Assembly: GCF_022568835.1 (NCBI RefSeq)
Contig: NZ_JAKZHV010000003.1
Coordinates: forward strand, 124,001 to 188,000
From: Arsenicicoccus piscis
GTDB taxonomy: Bacteria > Actinomycetota > Actinomycetes > Actinomycetales > Dermatophilaceae
DNA length: 64,000 nt
Reading direction: 5' to 3'
Both the position numbers and the translations under genes were made by a program. Below the pieces are notes generated by a model. The model did not search any database and was not told where the DNA came from. It worked only from the letters and a program-made list of their open reading frames with translations. Positions 9,332 to 18,779 of the stretch are shown here, piece by piece (within the stretch, counting starts at the first letter, position 1; each line of letters opens with the position of its first letter).

Positions 9332-9931
9332 TTAGGACGAGCGCGGTGGCGAGTTGGTTCCCTCGGTGTCACCGCCGAGGATGGCGGCGAGGGCGCTACG
9401 ACCTCGGGCGCAGCGGGACTTGATGGTGCCTTCAGCGCAGTCCAGGATCTGCGCCGCCTCGGCCACGCTCACGCCGTGCATGTCGACGAGCACGAGCGCG
9501 AGTCGCTGGCCCTCGGGCAGCTGTTGCAGCGCCGCGTGGACCGCCATCCGGGTGACCACGTCGGAGTGCTCGTCGCGGCCGTCGGCGAGGTCGAGCTCAG
9601 GCAGCTCCGCCGTCGGCCGCGTGCGGCGCAGCCGGTCCAGGCAGGCGTTGACGACGATCCGGTGCAGCCAGGTCGTCACGGCGGACTCGCCGCGGAACGA
9701 TCCCGCCCGGCGGAACGCCGCGATGAACGCCTCCTGCACCGCGTCCGCGGCCATCTCGCGGTCGCCGCAGGTGCGCATCGCCACCGCCCACAGCCGGTCG
9801 CGGTGACGGCGGTAGATCTCGCCGAACGCGTCCGGGTCACCGGCCAGGTGAGCGGCCAGCAGCTCGGCGTCGGACGCGGACGGGTGACCGCTCTCGTCGA
9901 CGGCGAGCGGCCCGCGCTCCTTGGACATCAT
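9332..9931 (-). CDS. sigM: ECF RNA polymerase sigma factor SigM
   Basis: A 199-residue ECF sigma factor. Region 2 (DAFGEIYRRHRDRLWAVA, then AVQEAFIAAFRRAGSF and TTWLHRIVVNACLDRLRR) contacts the -10 element and core; region 4 (LPEGQRLALVLVDMHGVS, EGTIKSRCARGRSAL) carries the -35 helix-turn-helix. Two ATGs stand in tandem at the start (9931 and 9928). The neighbouring membrane protein is the likely anti-sigma factor, and the trx genes lie just downstream, matching the sigM-rsmA-trxB-trxA block of actinobacteria. Regulon probably includes cell-envelope and thiol stress genes, by analogy only. Confidence 0.93.
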   Translation of the reverse strand: MMSKERGPLAVDESGHPSASDAELLAAHLAGDPDAFGEIYRRHRDRLWAVAMRTCGDREMAADAVQEAFIAAFRRAGSFRGESAVTTWLHRIVVNACLDRLRRTRPTAELPELDLADGRDEHSDVVTRMAVHAALQQLPEGQRLALVLVDMHGVSVAEAAQILDCAEGTIKSRCARGRSALAAILGGDTEGTNSPPRSS

Positions 9932-9977
9932 GGGTCGATGGTGTCAGACGCACCGGCGCGGGTGGCGTCCAGCGAGG

Positions 9978-11885
9978 TCACGAGAGCGAGACCTCGTTGA
10001 GGCCGACCCGGTAGGCACCGTCGAACTGGGCGAGCGAGGTGAACCACACGATGACGTACTGGTGCGCCCCCTTGCCGGCCGGCACGGTCACGCTGACCGG
10101 TCCGGAGCCTCCCTTGACCGTGCCGAGGACCGTCGCCCCGTCGATCGAGGCCGAGTCCGCACCGTAGACCGTGAGGTCGATCCCGCTGGACTGCGGCAGC
10201 ACCAGGTCGACCTTGTGGACCTCGGTGGCCGAGCCGAGGTCGAGCAGGATGCCGACCCCCTGCTTGTTGTAGGCCGCGAAGGTGGGGTTCTTGTACTGCA
10301 CCGAGCGCCAGTAGGTGGCCGGGTCCTTGTCGAACGCCTTGCTGGCCTCGCCGTCGTTCTCGTTGCCGTTGCCCTGCGGGTCCAGGGCCTGACCGCCGAC
10401 GATCGGGATCGGGGCGGCGGAGGTGGGGGCAGCGGCGGCGGGGGTGCTGGCGGTCGGCGAGGGCGTGGCTCCCGAGGTGACGGTGACCGGCGGTGCGGTG
10501 ACCGTCACGGTGTTGGCGACGGCCGGGGAGTTCACGGTGTCCTGGATGTTGTTGATCATCGACAGCACGCCCAGGACGCCCGCGACCAGCGCGATCGTCA
10601 TGAAGGCCACCATGAAGGAGAGCACGAAGCGCACCTGGGCGGGCCCGGGCGTCCCGGTGGGCACGTCCTTGGCGAGGATCGGCACGACCGGCTCGTCGGG
10701 CTCGTCCTCCTGACGGCGCGCGACCTCGGGCAGGGAGGTGCGCGACCGCTGCTCGGCCTCCTTGCGGGCGGCCTGCTGCTCGCGCAGGTCGGCAGCCACG
10801 ACGCTGGCACGCTCGGCGGCTCGACCCGCCGCGGTGCGTGCGGCTCCTGCAGCGGCGGCGCCGAGGGCGGTGGCCTTGCTGGCCGCGGCGGCTGCGGCAG
10901 CGCCGGTGGCGCCCACAGCTCCGGCAGCGCCGGCGGCAACCCCCGCCGCGACAGCCCCGGCGGTGGCTCCGGTGGCCCCGGTGGAGCGGGACCCCTTGGC
11001 CGGCTTCCGAGCCGCACCCCGGTCCTGCTCGGCGGTCGGGTCCACCGTCGGCTCGATCGGGTCGGCGGTCGGGTCGGCGTGCTCGACGACCGGCTCCGAG
11101 ACGGGCTCGACCGGCTCAGGCACCGGCTCAGGCTCGGGCGGCGCGACCAGGTCCGCCGGCACGACGTTGGCGCCTGCCCCTGCGCCTGCCCCGGCACCCG
11201 CACCGGTGCCCACCCCGGTGCCCACCCCGGCGGCTGCGCCGGCGCTGAACGGACGCGGCTCCCACGGCGCCAGCCGCTCGGCGACGGCACCGGGGGTGCG
11301 CGGGCCGGAGGCCTGGTCGAGGCTGCGGGTCAGCTGGTCGAGGTCGGTGGGGACGGCCGGCACCAGCTCGGAGGGTGGCGCGAAGCCGTGGCCGATCCGG
11401 GGCGCCCGCGCGAGTCCGGAGGCGCTGCCCAGCGGCCAGAGCCCGGTGAGCCCGGCGTACAGCAGGGCGGTGAGGGCGTTGGCGTCGGCCTTGGAGGCGG
11501 CCTTGGACGGGGTGTGGTCGAGGCCGGCGAGGGCGGCGGCGACGGCGAGCCCGCGGACCTTGACGGTGCCGTCGGGCGCCCGCACGACCGAGCTCGGCGT
11601 GAGCGCCTGGTGGTGCAGCCCGCGCTGGCGGGCCCGCTCGAGCGCGGTGGCCGTCTCACCCACGAGGCGGCGGGCCTCGGCGGCGCGGAGCGGCCCGTCG
11701 TCGAGGAGCTGCTCGAGGGTCTGGCCACCCTCGACCTGCTCCTCGACGACGTACGACTGACCGTCCTGGGTGCCGACGTCGACGACCCGCACCAGGCGGG
11801 GGTCCTCGATGACGCTGGCCTGACGGGCGGCGTCGAGCAGGGCCTTGGCCTGCGGGTCGGTCGAGGGCAGCAACGTGACGAGCAC
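9978..11885 (-). CDS. Protein kinase-like (pseudokinase) membrane protein linked to MurJ
   Basis: The first conventional start (GTG at 11885) gives 635 residues, but the frame stays open to 12011 and those extra codons encode LGGRYVLRTRGGHTDRSE, the expected first strands of a kinase-like fold; the only visible start there is a CTG near 12002, with AGGAG before it. The N-terminal lobe is kinase-like (EEQVEGGQTLEQLL, GLHHQALTPSSVV) but lacks the HRD and DFG catalytic residues, so it is a pseudokinase. A long Ala/Pro/Glu linker, one membrane segment (LSFMVAFMTIALVAGVLG) and an extracellular discoidin-like domain follow. In Mycobacterium tuberculosis the same parts are fused to MviN/MurJ, whose phosphorylated pseudokinase binds FhaA; here they form a separate gene just after murJ. 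Confidence 0.85.
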   Translation of the reverse strand: MLVTLLPSTDPQAKALLDAARQASVIEDPRLVRVVDVGTQDGQSYVVEEQVEGGQTLEQLLDDGPLRAAEARRLVGETATALERARQRGLHHQALTPSSVVRAPDGTVKVRGLAVAAALAGLDHTPSKAASKADANALTALLYAGLTGLWPLGSASGLARAPRIGHGFAPPSELVPAVPTDLDQLTRSLDQASGPRTPGAVAERLAPWEPRPFSAGAAAGVGTGVGTGAGAGAGAGAGANVVPADLVAPPEPEPVPEPVEPVSEPVVEHADPTADPIEPTVDPTAEQDRGAARKPAKGSRSTGATGATAGAVAAGVAAGAAGAVGATGAAAAAAASKATALGAAAAGAARTAAGRAAERASVVAADLREQQAARKEAEQRSRTSLPEVARRQEDEPDEPVVPILAKDVPTGTPGPAQVRFVLSFMVAFMTIALVAGVLGVLSMINNIQDTVNSPAVANTVTVTAPPVTVTSGATPSPTASTPAAAAPTSAAPIPIVGGQALDPQGNGNENDGEASKAFDKDPATYWRSVQYKNPTFAAYNKQGVGILLDLGSATEVHKVDLVLPQSSGIDLTVYGADSASIDGATVLGTVKGGSGPVSVTVPAGKGAHQYVIVWFTSLAQFDGAYRVGLNEVSLS

Positions 11886-12069
11886 CCGCCGCCCGAGCGA
11901 ACGGTCTTCGGCCTCCCACCACTCGCTGCGGTCCGTGTGCCCGCCCCTGGTGCGCAGGACGTACCGTCCGCCCAGGGAGGTGCCGGGTCCTACCCGCGGC
12001 AGCCAGTCTCCTCATCGTCGGTCCGGGACCATCCAGGGCAGCCTCGCCACCCGAGGTCCCGTCCGCATC

Positions 12070-13719
12070 CTAGGCGTCCGGGGCGGCCGGAGACCGGCGA
12101 CGCAGCCGACGAACGAGCGGAGAAAGCAGGTCGTCGACCTCGGTGATGCGGAACACCCGCGCTAGGGCAACGAAGCACAGCAGGAACGCCGTGCCCGCGA
12201 CCGCGAGCACCAGCACGTGCACGATCCAGCGCGGCGCGAGGAACCCGTAGAGCACGTGGGCGAGGATCCCGGCCACGACCGCGCCGCCGACGGAGGCGAT
12301 CGCGAGGCGGACGTAGAGCCGGGTGACGTGATAGAGCGAGAGGCCACCGACGCGCCGGTGCGCGTTCGCGACGAAGGCGAGCGCCGCGACGGTGTTGGCG
12401 AGGGTCTGGGCGAAGGCCACGATGGCTACCGCGTAGTGCGGGGTCCCCACGAGGGCTACCAGACAGACGACGATCTGCACCCCGGTGAGCAGGACCTGCA
12501 GCTTCAGGTTGGTGCGACCGTCCTCGACCGCGAAGTAGAACCGCTGCTGCAAGGTGGTGATGCCGAAGGCCAGGAGACCGATCGACATGATGGCCGTGAC
12601 CAGCGCGATGTCCCGCACGACCCCGAGCGGCTGGCCCGGGAACATGGCCCCGACCGTCGGCACCGCCAGCACGACCAGCGCGAAGGTGGCCGGGATGATC
12701 GCGACGGCGGGCAGGGTGAGGCCCTGCACGAGGTTGCGGCGCAGCTCGGGGACGTCGTGGTCGTTGGCGGCCCGGGCCATCCGCGGGAACAGCGCGGTGA
12801 TGATCGAGGTCGTGATCAGGCCGTGCGGCAGCATGAAGATCATGAACGCCAGCTGCTGGGTCGTGAGGCCGGGGACGTCCGGGTGGTTCGCACGCACCGC
12901 GAACATCACCTGCGTCGCGGCGATGCCGCCGATCTGGGAGACGACCAGGGCGGCGAACGCCCAGCCCGCCATCTTGGAGGCGGCGCGCAGGCCGTAGCCG
13001 CGCAGACCCAGCTTGGGGCGGTAGTGGAAGCCGCCGCGCAGCAGCGGGATGAACAGCACCAGCCCCTGCGCCGCCACGCCGAGGGTGTAGGCCCCGCCGA
13101 ACAGCCAGACCATCGGCTGGGTCCACGAGGCTGGGTCGGGCTGGCGGTGGTAGACCAGCACGAAGACGCCCATGCCGATGATCTGCACGACGTTGGCGAG
13201 CACCGGGCTCCACATGAACGCGGCGAACTGGTCCCGCGCGTTCAGCACCTGGCCGAGCACGGCGTTGATGCCGTAGAAGAACAGCTGCGGCACGCAGACG
13301 TAGGCGAACAGCAGCGCCAGGTCGTAGCTGCGGCCCGACAGGCTGGCGGCGAAGACCCGCAGCAGCAGGGGCGAGGCGATGGTCGCGACGGCGGTCGCGA
13401 GCGCCAGCATGCCGAAGCAGGCGGTGAGCAGCCGGTCGACGAACTCCTGGCCGCCGTCGGCGTGCTGCTTCATCGCCTTGGTGATCTGCGGGACGAGGAT
13501 CGCGTTGAGCAACCCCGCGGACAGCAGCAGGTAGATGTAGTTGGGCACGGTGTTGGCGACGTTGAACGCGTCGGCGGCCAGGGCGGTGCCGATGACGTAG
13601 GCCATCAGCATGTTGCGGACCAGGCCGAGGACGCGGGACACCATGGACCCGGACGCCATGAGCAGGCTCGAGCGGGCCAGGCTGGGAGCCTGCCGCGGAG
13701 CGGGGGTGGTGCTAGACAT
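12070..13719 (-). CDS. murJ: Lipid II flippase MurJ (MviN)
   Basis: A 549-residue polytopic membrane protein with about 14 hydrophobic segments, of the MOP exporter superfamily. It moves the peptidoglycan precursor lipid II across the membrane. Typical stretches are GSMVSRVLGLVRNMLMAYVIG near the N-terminus, NAILVPQITKAM and the NLVQGLTLPAVAIIPATFALV region. Start ATG at 13719 overlaps the end of the DUF6049 gene by eight bases, so it belongs to the nudix-DUF6049-murJ-pseudokinase transcription unit. Cytosolic control probably comes from the pseudokinase protein encoded next. Confidence 0.95.
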   Translation of the reverse strand: MSSTTPAPRQAPSLARSSLLMASGSMVSRVLGLVRNMLMAYVIGTALAADAFNVANTVPNYIYLLLSAGLLNAILVPQITKAMKQHADGGQEFVDRLLTACFGMLALATAVATIASPLLLRVFAASLSGRSYDLALLFAYVCVPQLFFYGINAVLGQVLNARDQFAAFMWSPVLANVVQIIGMGVFVLVYHRQPDPASWTQPMVWLFGGAYTLGVAAQGLVLFIPLLRGGFHYRPKLGLRGYGLRAASKMAGWAFAALVVSQIGGIAATQVMFAVRANHPDVPGLTTQQLAFMIFMLPHGLITTSIITALFPRMARAANDHDVPELRRNLVQGLTLPAVAIIPATFALVVLAVPTVGAMFPGQPLGVVRDIALVTAIMSIGLLAFGITTLQQRFYFAVEDGRTNLKLQVLLTGVQIVVCLVALVGTPHYAVAIVAFAQTLANTVAALAFVANAHRRVGGLSLYHVTRLYVRLAIASVGGAVVAGILAHVLYGFLAPRWIVHVLVLAVAGTAFLLCFVALARVFRITEVDDLLSPLVRRLRRRSPAAPDA

Positions 13720-16165
13720 GCGGGTCCTTCGCGGCGGCGTCGGTGCTGGGGTCTGGTCTGGGGCCAGTGCTGGGGGCTGGGCTGGGAGGTGCGCTGGTAG
13801 CCGGGCCGGGCTCGGTGGCGGGGTGGTAGCCCAGGTCGCGCTCGGCGCGGGTGGGCTGGCGTCGGACCGAGCGGATCAGGCCGAGGACGACGACCAGGGC
13901 GAGGACCGCGGCGATGCCGACGAACACCCCCACGCCGGTGGGGCGGACGTTCATTGACACGGTGGCCGGTTGTCCGAGGGGGGCGCCCGACGGGGTCGCG
14001 AGCCGGGCGACGACGGGCACGGTACCCGACCCGTAGGCCTCGACGTTGACCGTGACGGTGGCCTGGCTGTTGCCGGCGACGGTCACCGAGGGCGGGTCCT
14101 CGACGCGGAGCTTGGCGCTGGACGTCTCGAGCAGCACGTCGATCCCGCTGAGCGTGTAGGGCAGCCGGTTGACGATGGTCAGCTGGATGGCACCCCGGTC
14201 GGTGAGGAAGTTGATGGTGCTCGGGGCGACCTGCACCCCGTCGCGCAGAGCGGTGAGAGACCTGCTGAGCGCGCTCCGGGTGGCGTCCCAGGCGCCGGGG
14301 TGACCCCGCCACCGGGTCGAGGCCAGCTGGGTGACCACGCTGGTCCAGGTGGGGGCGTAGGCCGGGTTGCTGCGGCTCAGCACCTCGGCCATGCCGTGCA
14401 CGGTCTGCTGCGCGCGGTCGAGGTCGGCGACCGCGTCCCCGGTCAGCAGGGCCGGGTCGGAGCCGGCCGGCGGGGTGCTGGCGAGCGGGGTCTGCGGGGC
14501 GTTCGCGGTGAGCAGCGGCTGCGTGGATCCCACGGTCAACCACGGGGTGGTGGACACGGCGGTGAGCAGCTGGCCGAGGGTCGCAGGGTCCGTGCGCATC
14601 GCTCGGTCGAACGCCACCAGCACGGTGCGCCGCGTGCCCTCGCGCTGCCCGAGCAGCACCAGGGACTCGCCGAGGAACTCCTGCACGAGCGCCTGGCCGC
14701 TGCGCCCCCGGCTGCCGCTGGCGATGGCGCTGAGGTTGGCGTCGTAGGCGAGCAGCCGGTTGCCCGCCGTCGAGGCCACGGCCTGGGCGGTCAACCCGTT
14801 GGCGGGGGCGAGCGAGTCGGTCGACACGAGGGCGTCGTGGCTCGGGTAGCCCCCTGAGGCGGCGCGCAGGTCCTCGGCCCGCTCGGCGCTCCACCGGCCG
14901 TCGGCCGGCCAGGTGACCCCACGGTCTACGGAGGTGCCGAGGGCGGAGTCGAGCGGCGAGGGGTCCGTGGCGAACAGCTGGGTGGCGAGGGCCATGCTCG
15001 GGCGGTGCGTCGCGAGCGCCGCGACGTCGGGGTCCGCCGTCGGCAGCGCCCACACGGGGTGCTGGGAGCCACGGTTCTTCAGCCGCTCGGCGAGGGAGTC
15101 GGTGAGCCCTTGGATCTCGGTGAGGTTGGGGTCCGGCGCAGCGTTCGTCGGTGCCGGCGCCGGCGGGCTGGCCGTGGCGGCACCGGTGCCAGGGCTCGTT
15201 GCCGGGTTGGGGGTGGCTGCCGGCGAGGCGGCGGCCCCGGGCGTCGTCGTGCCGGTGGGAGTCGGCAGGGTGGGGGTGGTGGTCGGCGAGCTGGAGGCGT
15301 CCTGGCGGGCCCGGTTGCCGGCCGTCTGCGGACCGCCGAGGACCGCGGGATCCACCATCCAGGTGACCGGGTGGCCGGTGGTGGCGCCCAGGCGTTGGAC
15401 CAGCTCGGAATCGGGGCCGATGGCGCTGGTCCAGGCCTTCGCCTGCTCCGCCGTCGTGCCCGTGAAGAGGGTCGGTGTGGCCGGCAGGGTGACCGGCAGC
15501 ACCATCGAGAGGTCGAGCTTTTCGTACTGCTGGTCCCGCGCGACCCAGGGCAGGATCGTGCGCTGCCCGGCACGGGGGGTGCCTGCGACGAGGGTCTCGA
15601 TCGTGAGCGGCAGCGCGGCGAACGGCCGTCCGCTGTCGAGCTGCCCGTGCGGGATGGTCAGGCTGAGGGTGGTCGAGGCCTTGGGGGCGATGGTCAGTCC
15701 GGTCGCCGCCGGCGTGGCCCCTGGGGTAGACCCTGGGCTGGACGCAGGGGTAGACCCTGGAGCCGGTTGCGTGGCCGGCTGCGGGGCGGTGGCCACGACC
15801 CGTCCGGCGGCGGGGACGGTGGGTGACGCGCCGAGCCACTGGGAGATGGCGCCGCGCTCGCTGAACCGCTTGGTCCCGAGGACCGCCTGGACCGTCACGC
15901 CGGTGATCGGGGTGCTGGCGGCGGAGGTGATGGTGACGGACACGGTGGTGTCAGCGGCCGGGGAGGCGACGGCGGGGGCTACCGACTGGAGCGAGACCAC
16001 GAGCTGCACGGGAGCCGCGCCCGGGGCACTCCCAGTGCTCACCCCGGCCGCTGCGGCGGCAGGCACGCGCGGCCCAGCCGCCGCGACGGTCGGGGCCAGC
16101 CCGGGAGCGAGGAGCGCCGTCAGCAGCACCAGGGCGGCCGAGCAGGCGCGCGCGAGCTCGATCAC
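13712..16165 (-). CDS. DUF6049 family secreted/membrane protein
   Basis: An 817-residue protein with an N-terminal signal peptide (IELARACSAALVLLTALLAPG), a large extracytoplasmic part rich in Ala, Thr, Ser and Pro, and one membrane segment near the C-terminus (VFVGIAAVLALVVVLGLI) followed by a basic cytosolic tail. This layout and its place between a Nudix gene and murJ fit the DUF6049 family of actinobacteria. The start is GTG at 16165, overlapping the Nudix stop (GTGA). Function unknown; location suggests cell-wall assembly. Several runs of collagen-like Pro/Ala/Thr repeats (residues ~60-320) are low-complexity inserts. Confidence 0.85.
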   Translation of the reverse strand: MIELARACSAALVLLTALLAPGLAPTVAAAGPRVPAAAAAGVSTGSAPGAAPVQLVVSLQSVAPAVASPAADTTVSVTITSAASTPITGVTVQAVLGTKRFSERGAISQWLGASPTVPAAGRVVATAPQPATQPAPGSTPASSPGSTPGATPAATGLTIAPKASTTLSLTIPHGQLDSGRPFAALPLTIETLVAGTPRAGQRTILPWVARDQQYEKLDLSMVLPVTLPATPTLFTGTTAEQAKAWTSAIGPDSELVQRLGATTGHPVTWMVDPAVLGGPQTAGNRARQDASSSPTTTPTLPTPTGTTTPGAAASPAATPNPATSPGTGAATASPPAPAPTNAAPDPNLTEIQGLTDSLAERLKNRGSQHPVWALPTADPDVAALATHRPSMALATQLFATDPSPLDSALGTSVDRGVTWPADGRWSAERAEDLRAASGGYPSHDALVSTDSLAPANGLTAQAVASTAGNRLLAYDANLSAIASGSRGRSGQALVQEFLGESLVLLGQREGTRRTVLVAFDRAMRTDPATLGQLLTAVSTTPWLTVGSTQPLLTANAPQTPLASTPPAGSDPALLTGDAVADLDRAQQTVHGMAEVLSRSNPAYAPTWTSVVTQLASTRWRGHPGAWDATRSALSRSLTALRDGVQVAPSTINFLTDRGAIQLTIVNRLPYTLSGIDVLLETSSAKLRVEDPPSVTVAGNSQATVTVNVEAYGSGTVPVVARLATPSGAPLGQPATVSMNVRPTGVGVFVGIAAVLALVVVLGLIRSVRRQPTRAERDLGYHPATEPGPATSAPPSPAPSTGPRPDPSTDAAAKDPHV

Positions 16166-16653
16166 GGGTCCCCCGCCAGGCGTTGCCAGGCCGCCTGGGC
16201 GATGCGTCTCTCGTTGGGGAAGGTGAGCTCGGACGTGTGCGCGCACAGCGGCACCCAGGCGACGTCGATGGCCTCGTGGTCGGGGTCGTTCTCGATGGTG
16301 AGCTCGCCCCCCGTCGCCTCGAGCAGGTAGTGGTGCACGACCTTGTGCACGCGGGCGCTGGACGTAGTGAACCAGTAGTCGATCGAGCCCAGCCGGGTGA
16401 GCACCCGGCCCTCGATGCCGGTCTCCTCGGCGACCTCGCGCACGGCGGTCTGCTCCAAGGTCTCGGTGCCCTCGATGTGACCCTTGGGCAGGCACCACTC
16501 GACCCGGCCGGCCCGGTTGTGGCGGGCGATGATGGCCAGCTCGGCCCGGCCCTGCTCGACCCGGATGATGACACCCCCGGCCGACACCTCCTCCACCGCA
16601 GGCAGCCGACGCGCGGAGCGCGGCGGCGGCATGGAGGGCAGGGGCATGGTCAT
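16162..16653 (-). CDS. Nudix hydrolase
   Basis: A 163-residue Nudix protein. The Nudix box is complete: G58-H-I-E-G followed by REVAEETGI at 72-80, the metal-binding helix. The family hydrolyses nucleoside diphosphates linked to another group; substrate is not predictable here. It is the first gene of a minus-strand unit with the DUF6049 gene and murJ, and is divergent from the CCA-adding enzyme gene, an arrangement conserved in actinobacteria. Confidence 0.93.
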   Translation of the reverse strand: MTMPLPSMPPPRSARRLPAVEEVSAGGVIIRVEQGRAELAIIARHNRAGRVEWCLPKGHIEGTETLEQTAVREVAEETGIEGRVLTRLGSIDYWFTTSSARVHKVVHHYLLEATGGELTIENDPDHEAIDVAWVPLCAHTSELTFPNERRIAQAAWQRLAGDP

Positions 16654-16776
16654 TGCGTCACTCTAACGATCACGGCTGGAAGCTGCCGCCCGCCACTCCC
16701 GCACCACCGGTCCCCTACCCGTCCCCTACCCTGGAGGATCGAGCGACCGCACCCGCAGACCCGAAGGAACTCCCGC

Positions 16777-18219
16777 GTGACCACCGCACCCGACCAGGCC
16801 GAGCTCCTCGCGACCGCGGCCCGCCAGCTCGCGCCGGTGATCCCTCTGCTCACCGAGCTCGGCGAGCGGTTCGCCGCCGCCGGCCACGAGCTGGCCCTCG
16901 TCGGCGGCCCGGTCCGCGACGCCTTCCTCGCCCGCACGTCGCCGGATCTCGACCTCACCACCGACGCTCGGCCTGAGCAGACCGAAGCGCTGCTGCGCGG
17001 TTGGGCCGACGGCATCTGGGACGTGGGTCGGGCGTTCGGCACCATCGGTGCCCGCAAGGGCGAGCTGACGCTGGAGCTCACGACCTACCGCACCGACGCC
17101 TACGACCGCACCAGCCGCAAGCCCGAGGTCGCGTTCGGCGAGACGCTCGAGGACGACCTGGTGCGCCGCGACTTCACCATCAACGCGATCGCCCTGCGCC
17201 TCCCGGTGCTCGAGCTCGTCGACCCGCACCACGGCGTCGAGGATCTCGCCGCTCGGCTGCTGCGGACCCCGTCCACGCCCGAGGAGTCCTTCGCGGACGA
17301 CCCGTTGCGGATGATGCGGGCGGCCCGGTTCGTCGCCCAGCTCGGCGTCGACCTCGCCCCAGAGGTAGAGCACGCCATGACCGAGCGCGCGGCCTCCATC
17401 ACGATGGTCTCGGCCGAGCGGGTGCGCGACGAGCTGATCAAGATGCTGCTCGCGCCCGACCCCCGAGCCGGCCTGTCCGTGCTGGTGCGCACCGGGCTGG
17501 CGGAGCACGTGCTGCCCGAGCTGCCCGCTCTACGGCTGGAGCGCGACGAGCACCACCACCACAAGGACGTCTACGAGCACACCCTGACGGTGCTGGAGCA
17601 GGCGATCGACCTGGAGACCGACGGGCCGGACCTGGTGCTGCGCCTCGCGGCGCTGCTGCACGACATCGGCAAGCCGGCGACCCGCCGCTTCGAGGACGGC
17701 GGCGGCGTGTCGTTCCACCACCACGAGCTCGTCGGTGCGCGGCTCGCCGCGAAGCGGCTCAAGGCGCTGCGCTTCGACAACGACACCGTCAAGGCGGTCT
17801 CCCGGCTCACCGAGCTGCACCTGCGCTTCCACGGCTACGGCGACGGGGAGTGGACCGACTCGGCGGTGCGGCGCTACGTCACCGACGCCGGCCCGCTGCT
17901 CACCCGGCTGCACCGGCTGACCCGGGCCGACTGCACGACCCGCAACCGCAAGAAGGCCGCCCGGCTGTCCCGCGCCTACGACTCGCTCGAGGAGCGGATC
18001 GCGCGGCTGCAGGAGCAGGAGGAGCTCGACGCGGTGCGCCCCGAGCTCGACGGCAACGAGATCGGCGCGGTCCTCGGCATCAAGCCCGGGCCGGTCCTCG
18101 GCCGCGCCTACAAGCACCTGCTCGCCGTGCGCCTCGACGAGGGCCCGGTCGGCAAGGAGCGGGCCGCCGATCTGCTCCGGGCGTGGTGGGCCGAGCAGCC
18201 CGAGTCGGCCGACGACTAG
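16777..18219 (+). CDS. cca: CCA tRNA nucleotidyltransferase
   Basis: A 480-residue class II CCA-adding enzyme that builds or repairs the 3' CCA of tRNA from CTP and ATP. The nucleotidyltransferase motif GGPVRDAFL (43-51) is followed by the catalytic D57-L-D59; RRDFTINAIAL and the template-like EDPLRMMRAARF region (here DDPLRMMRAARF) follow. A C-terminal HD domain is visible (LLHDIGKPATR, HHHELVGARLA). I took the GTG at 16777, with AAGGAA upstream, because it leads into the family N-terminus. Confidence 0.95.
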   Translation: MTTAPDQAELLATAARQLAPVIPLLTELGERFAAAGHELALVGGPVRDAFLARTSPDLDLTTDARPEQTEALLRGWADGIWDVGRAFGTIGARKGELTLELTTYRTDAYDRTSRKPEVAFGETLEDDLVRRDFTINAIALRLPVLELVDPHHGVEDLAARLLRTPSTPEESFADDPLRMMRAARFVAQLGVDLAPEVEHAMTERAASITMVSAERVRDELIKMLLAPDPRAGLSVLVRTGLAEHVLPELPALRLERDEHHHHKDVYEHTLTVLEQAIDLETDGPDLVLRLAALLHDIGKPATRRFEDGGGVSFHHHELVGARLAAKRLKALRFDNDTVKAVSRLTELHLRFHGYGDGEWTDSAVRRYVTDAGPLLTRLHRLTRADCTTRNRKKAARLSRAYDSLEERIARLQEQEELDAVRPELDGNEIGAVLGIKPGPVLGRAYKHLLAVRLDEGPVGKERAADLLRAWWAEQPESADD

Positions 18220-18266
18220 CCTGCCCTTCAACGCCCGACACCAGCCGACCTCCGGAAGGATCACCC

Positions 18267-18758
18267 ATGGCCGACGCCACGAAGCCGAGCAGCACACAGA
18301 CCACGATGGACGCCGACGCGAAGGCCGAGGTCAAGAAGGCGCTGCTCGCCGCGGCGCGGGCCCAGCTGCGCGCGTCCGAGGGTGGTGCGGACGCCGAGGA
18401 GTCGGCCGCCGAGCTCGACCAGGACTCGTCGTTCTCGGTCGACGAACAGTCGCAGGCCGACGAGGCCGGAGCGGTGACGCGCCTGTTCGAGGCCGTGAGC
18501 GACCGGCAGCAGGACGACGTCGTCGCCATCGAGACCCTGGACGTGGCGCCGACCGACGTCGTGCGGCCGGGTGCCATCGTGGGCTTCGGCGGGGCGCGCT
18601 ACGTCGTCGGCGTGGTCTCGACCGCGGTCCGGTGCGGCGGCGAGAGCTACGAGGGATTGTCGACCGACTCCCCGATCTACGCCGAGATCGAGGGCCTGCA
18701 CCTGGGCGACTCGTTCACCTTCCGGGACACGAAGCAGACCATCGACTTCCTCGCCTGA
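18267..18758 (+). CDS. Hypothetical acidic protein (163 aa)
   Basis: A soluble, acidic 163-residue protein. Its N-terminal ~75 residues are charged and Ala-rich, likely helical or disordered (KAEVKKALLAAARAQLRAS). The C-terminal ~90 residues look folded (VRPGAIVGFGGARYVVGVVS, SPIYAEIEGLHLGDSFTF) and recall the small beta-domain of GreA/GreB-type transcription factors, though I cannot confirm that. Strong RBS GGAAGGA lies before the ATG. It follows cca by 47 bp and may share its transcript. Confidence 0.75.
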   Translation: MADATKPSSTQTTMDADAKAEVKKALLAAARAQLRASEGGADAEESAAELDQDSSFSVDEQSQADEAGAVTRLFEAVSDRQQDDVVAIETLDVAPTDVVRPGAIVGFGGARYVVGVVSTAVRCGGESYEGLSTDSPIYAEIEGLHLGDSFTFRDTKQTIDFLA

Positions 18759-18779
18759 GCTGCCGTCCGGCCGTCGTGC

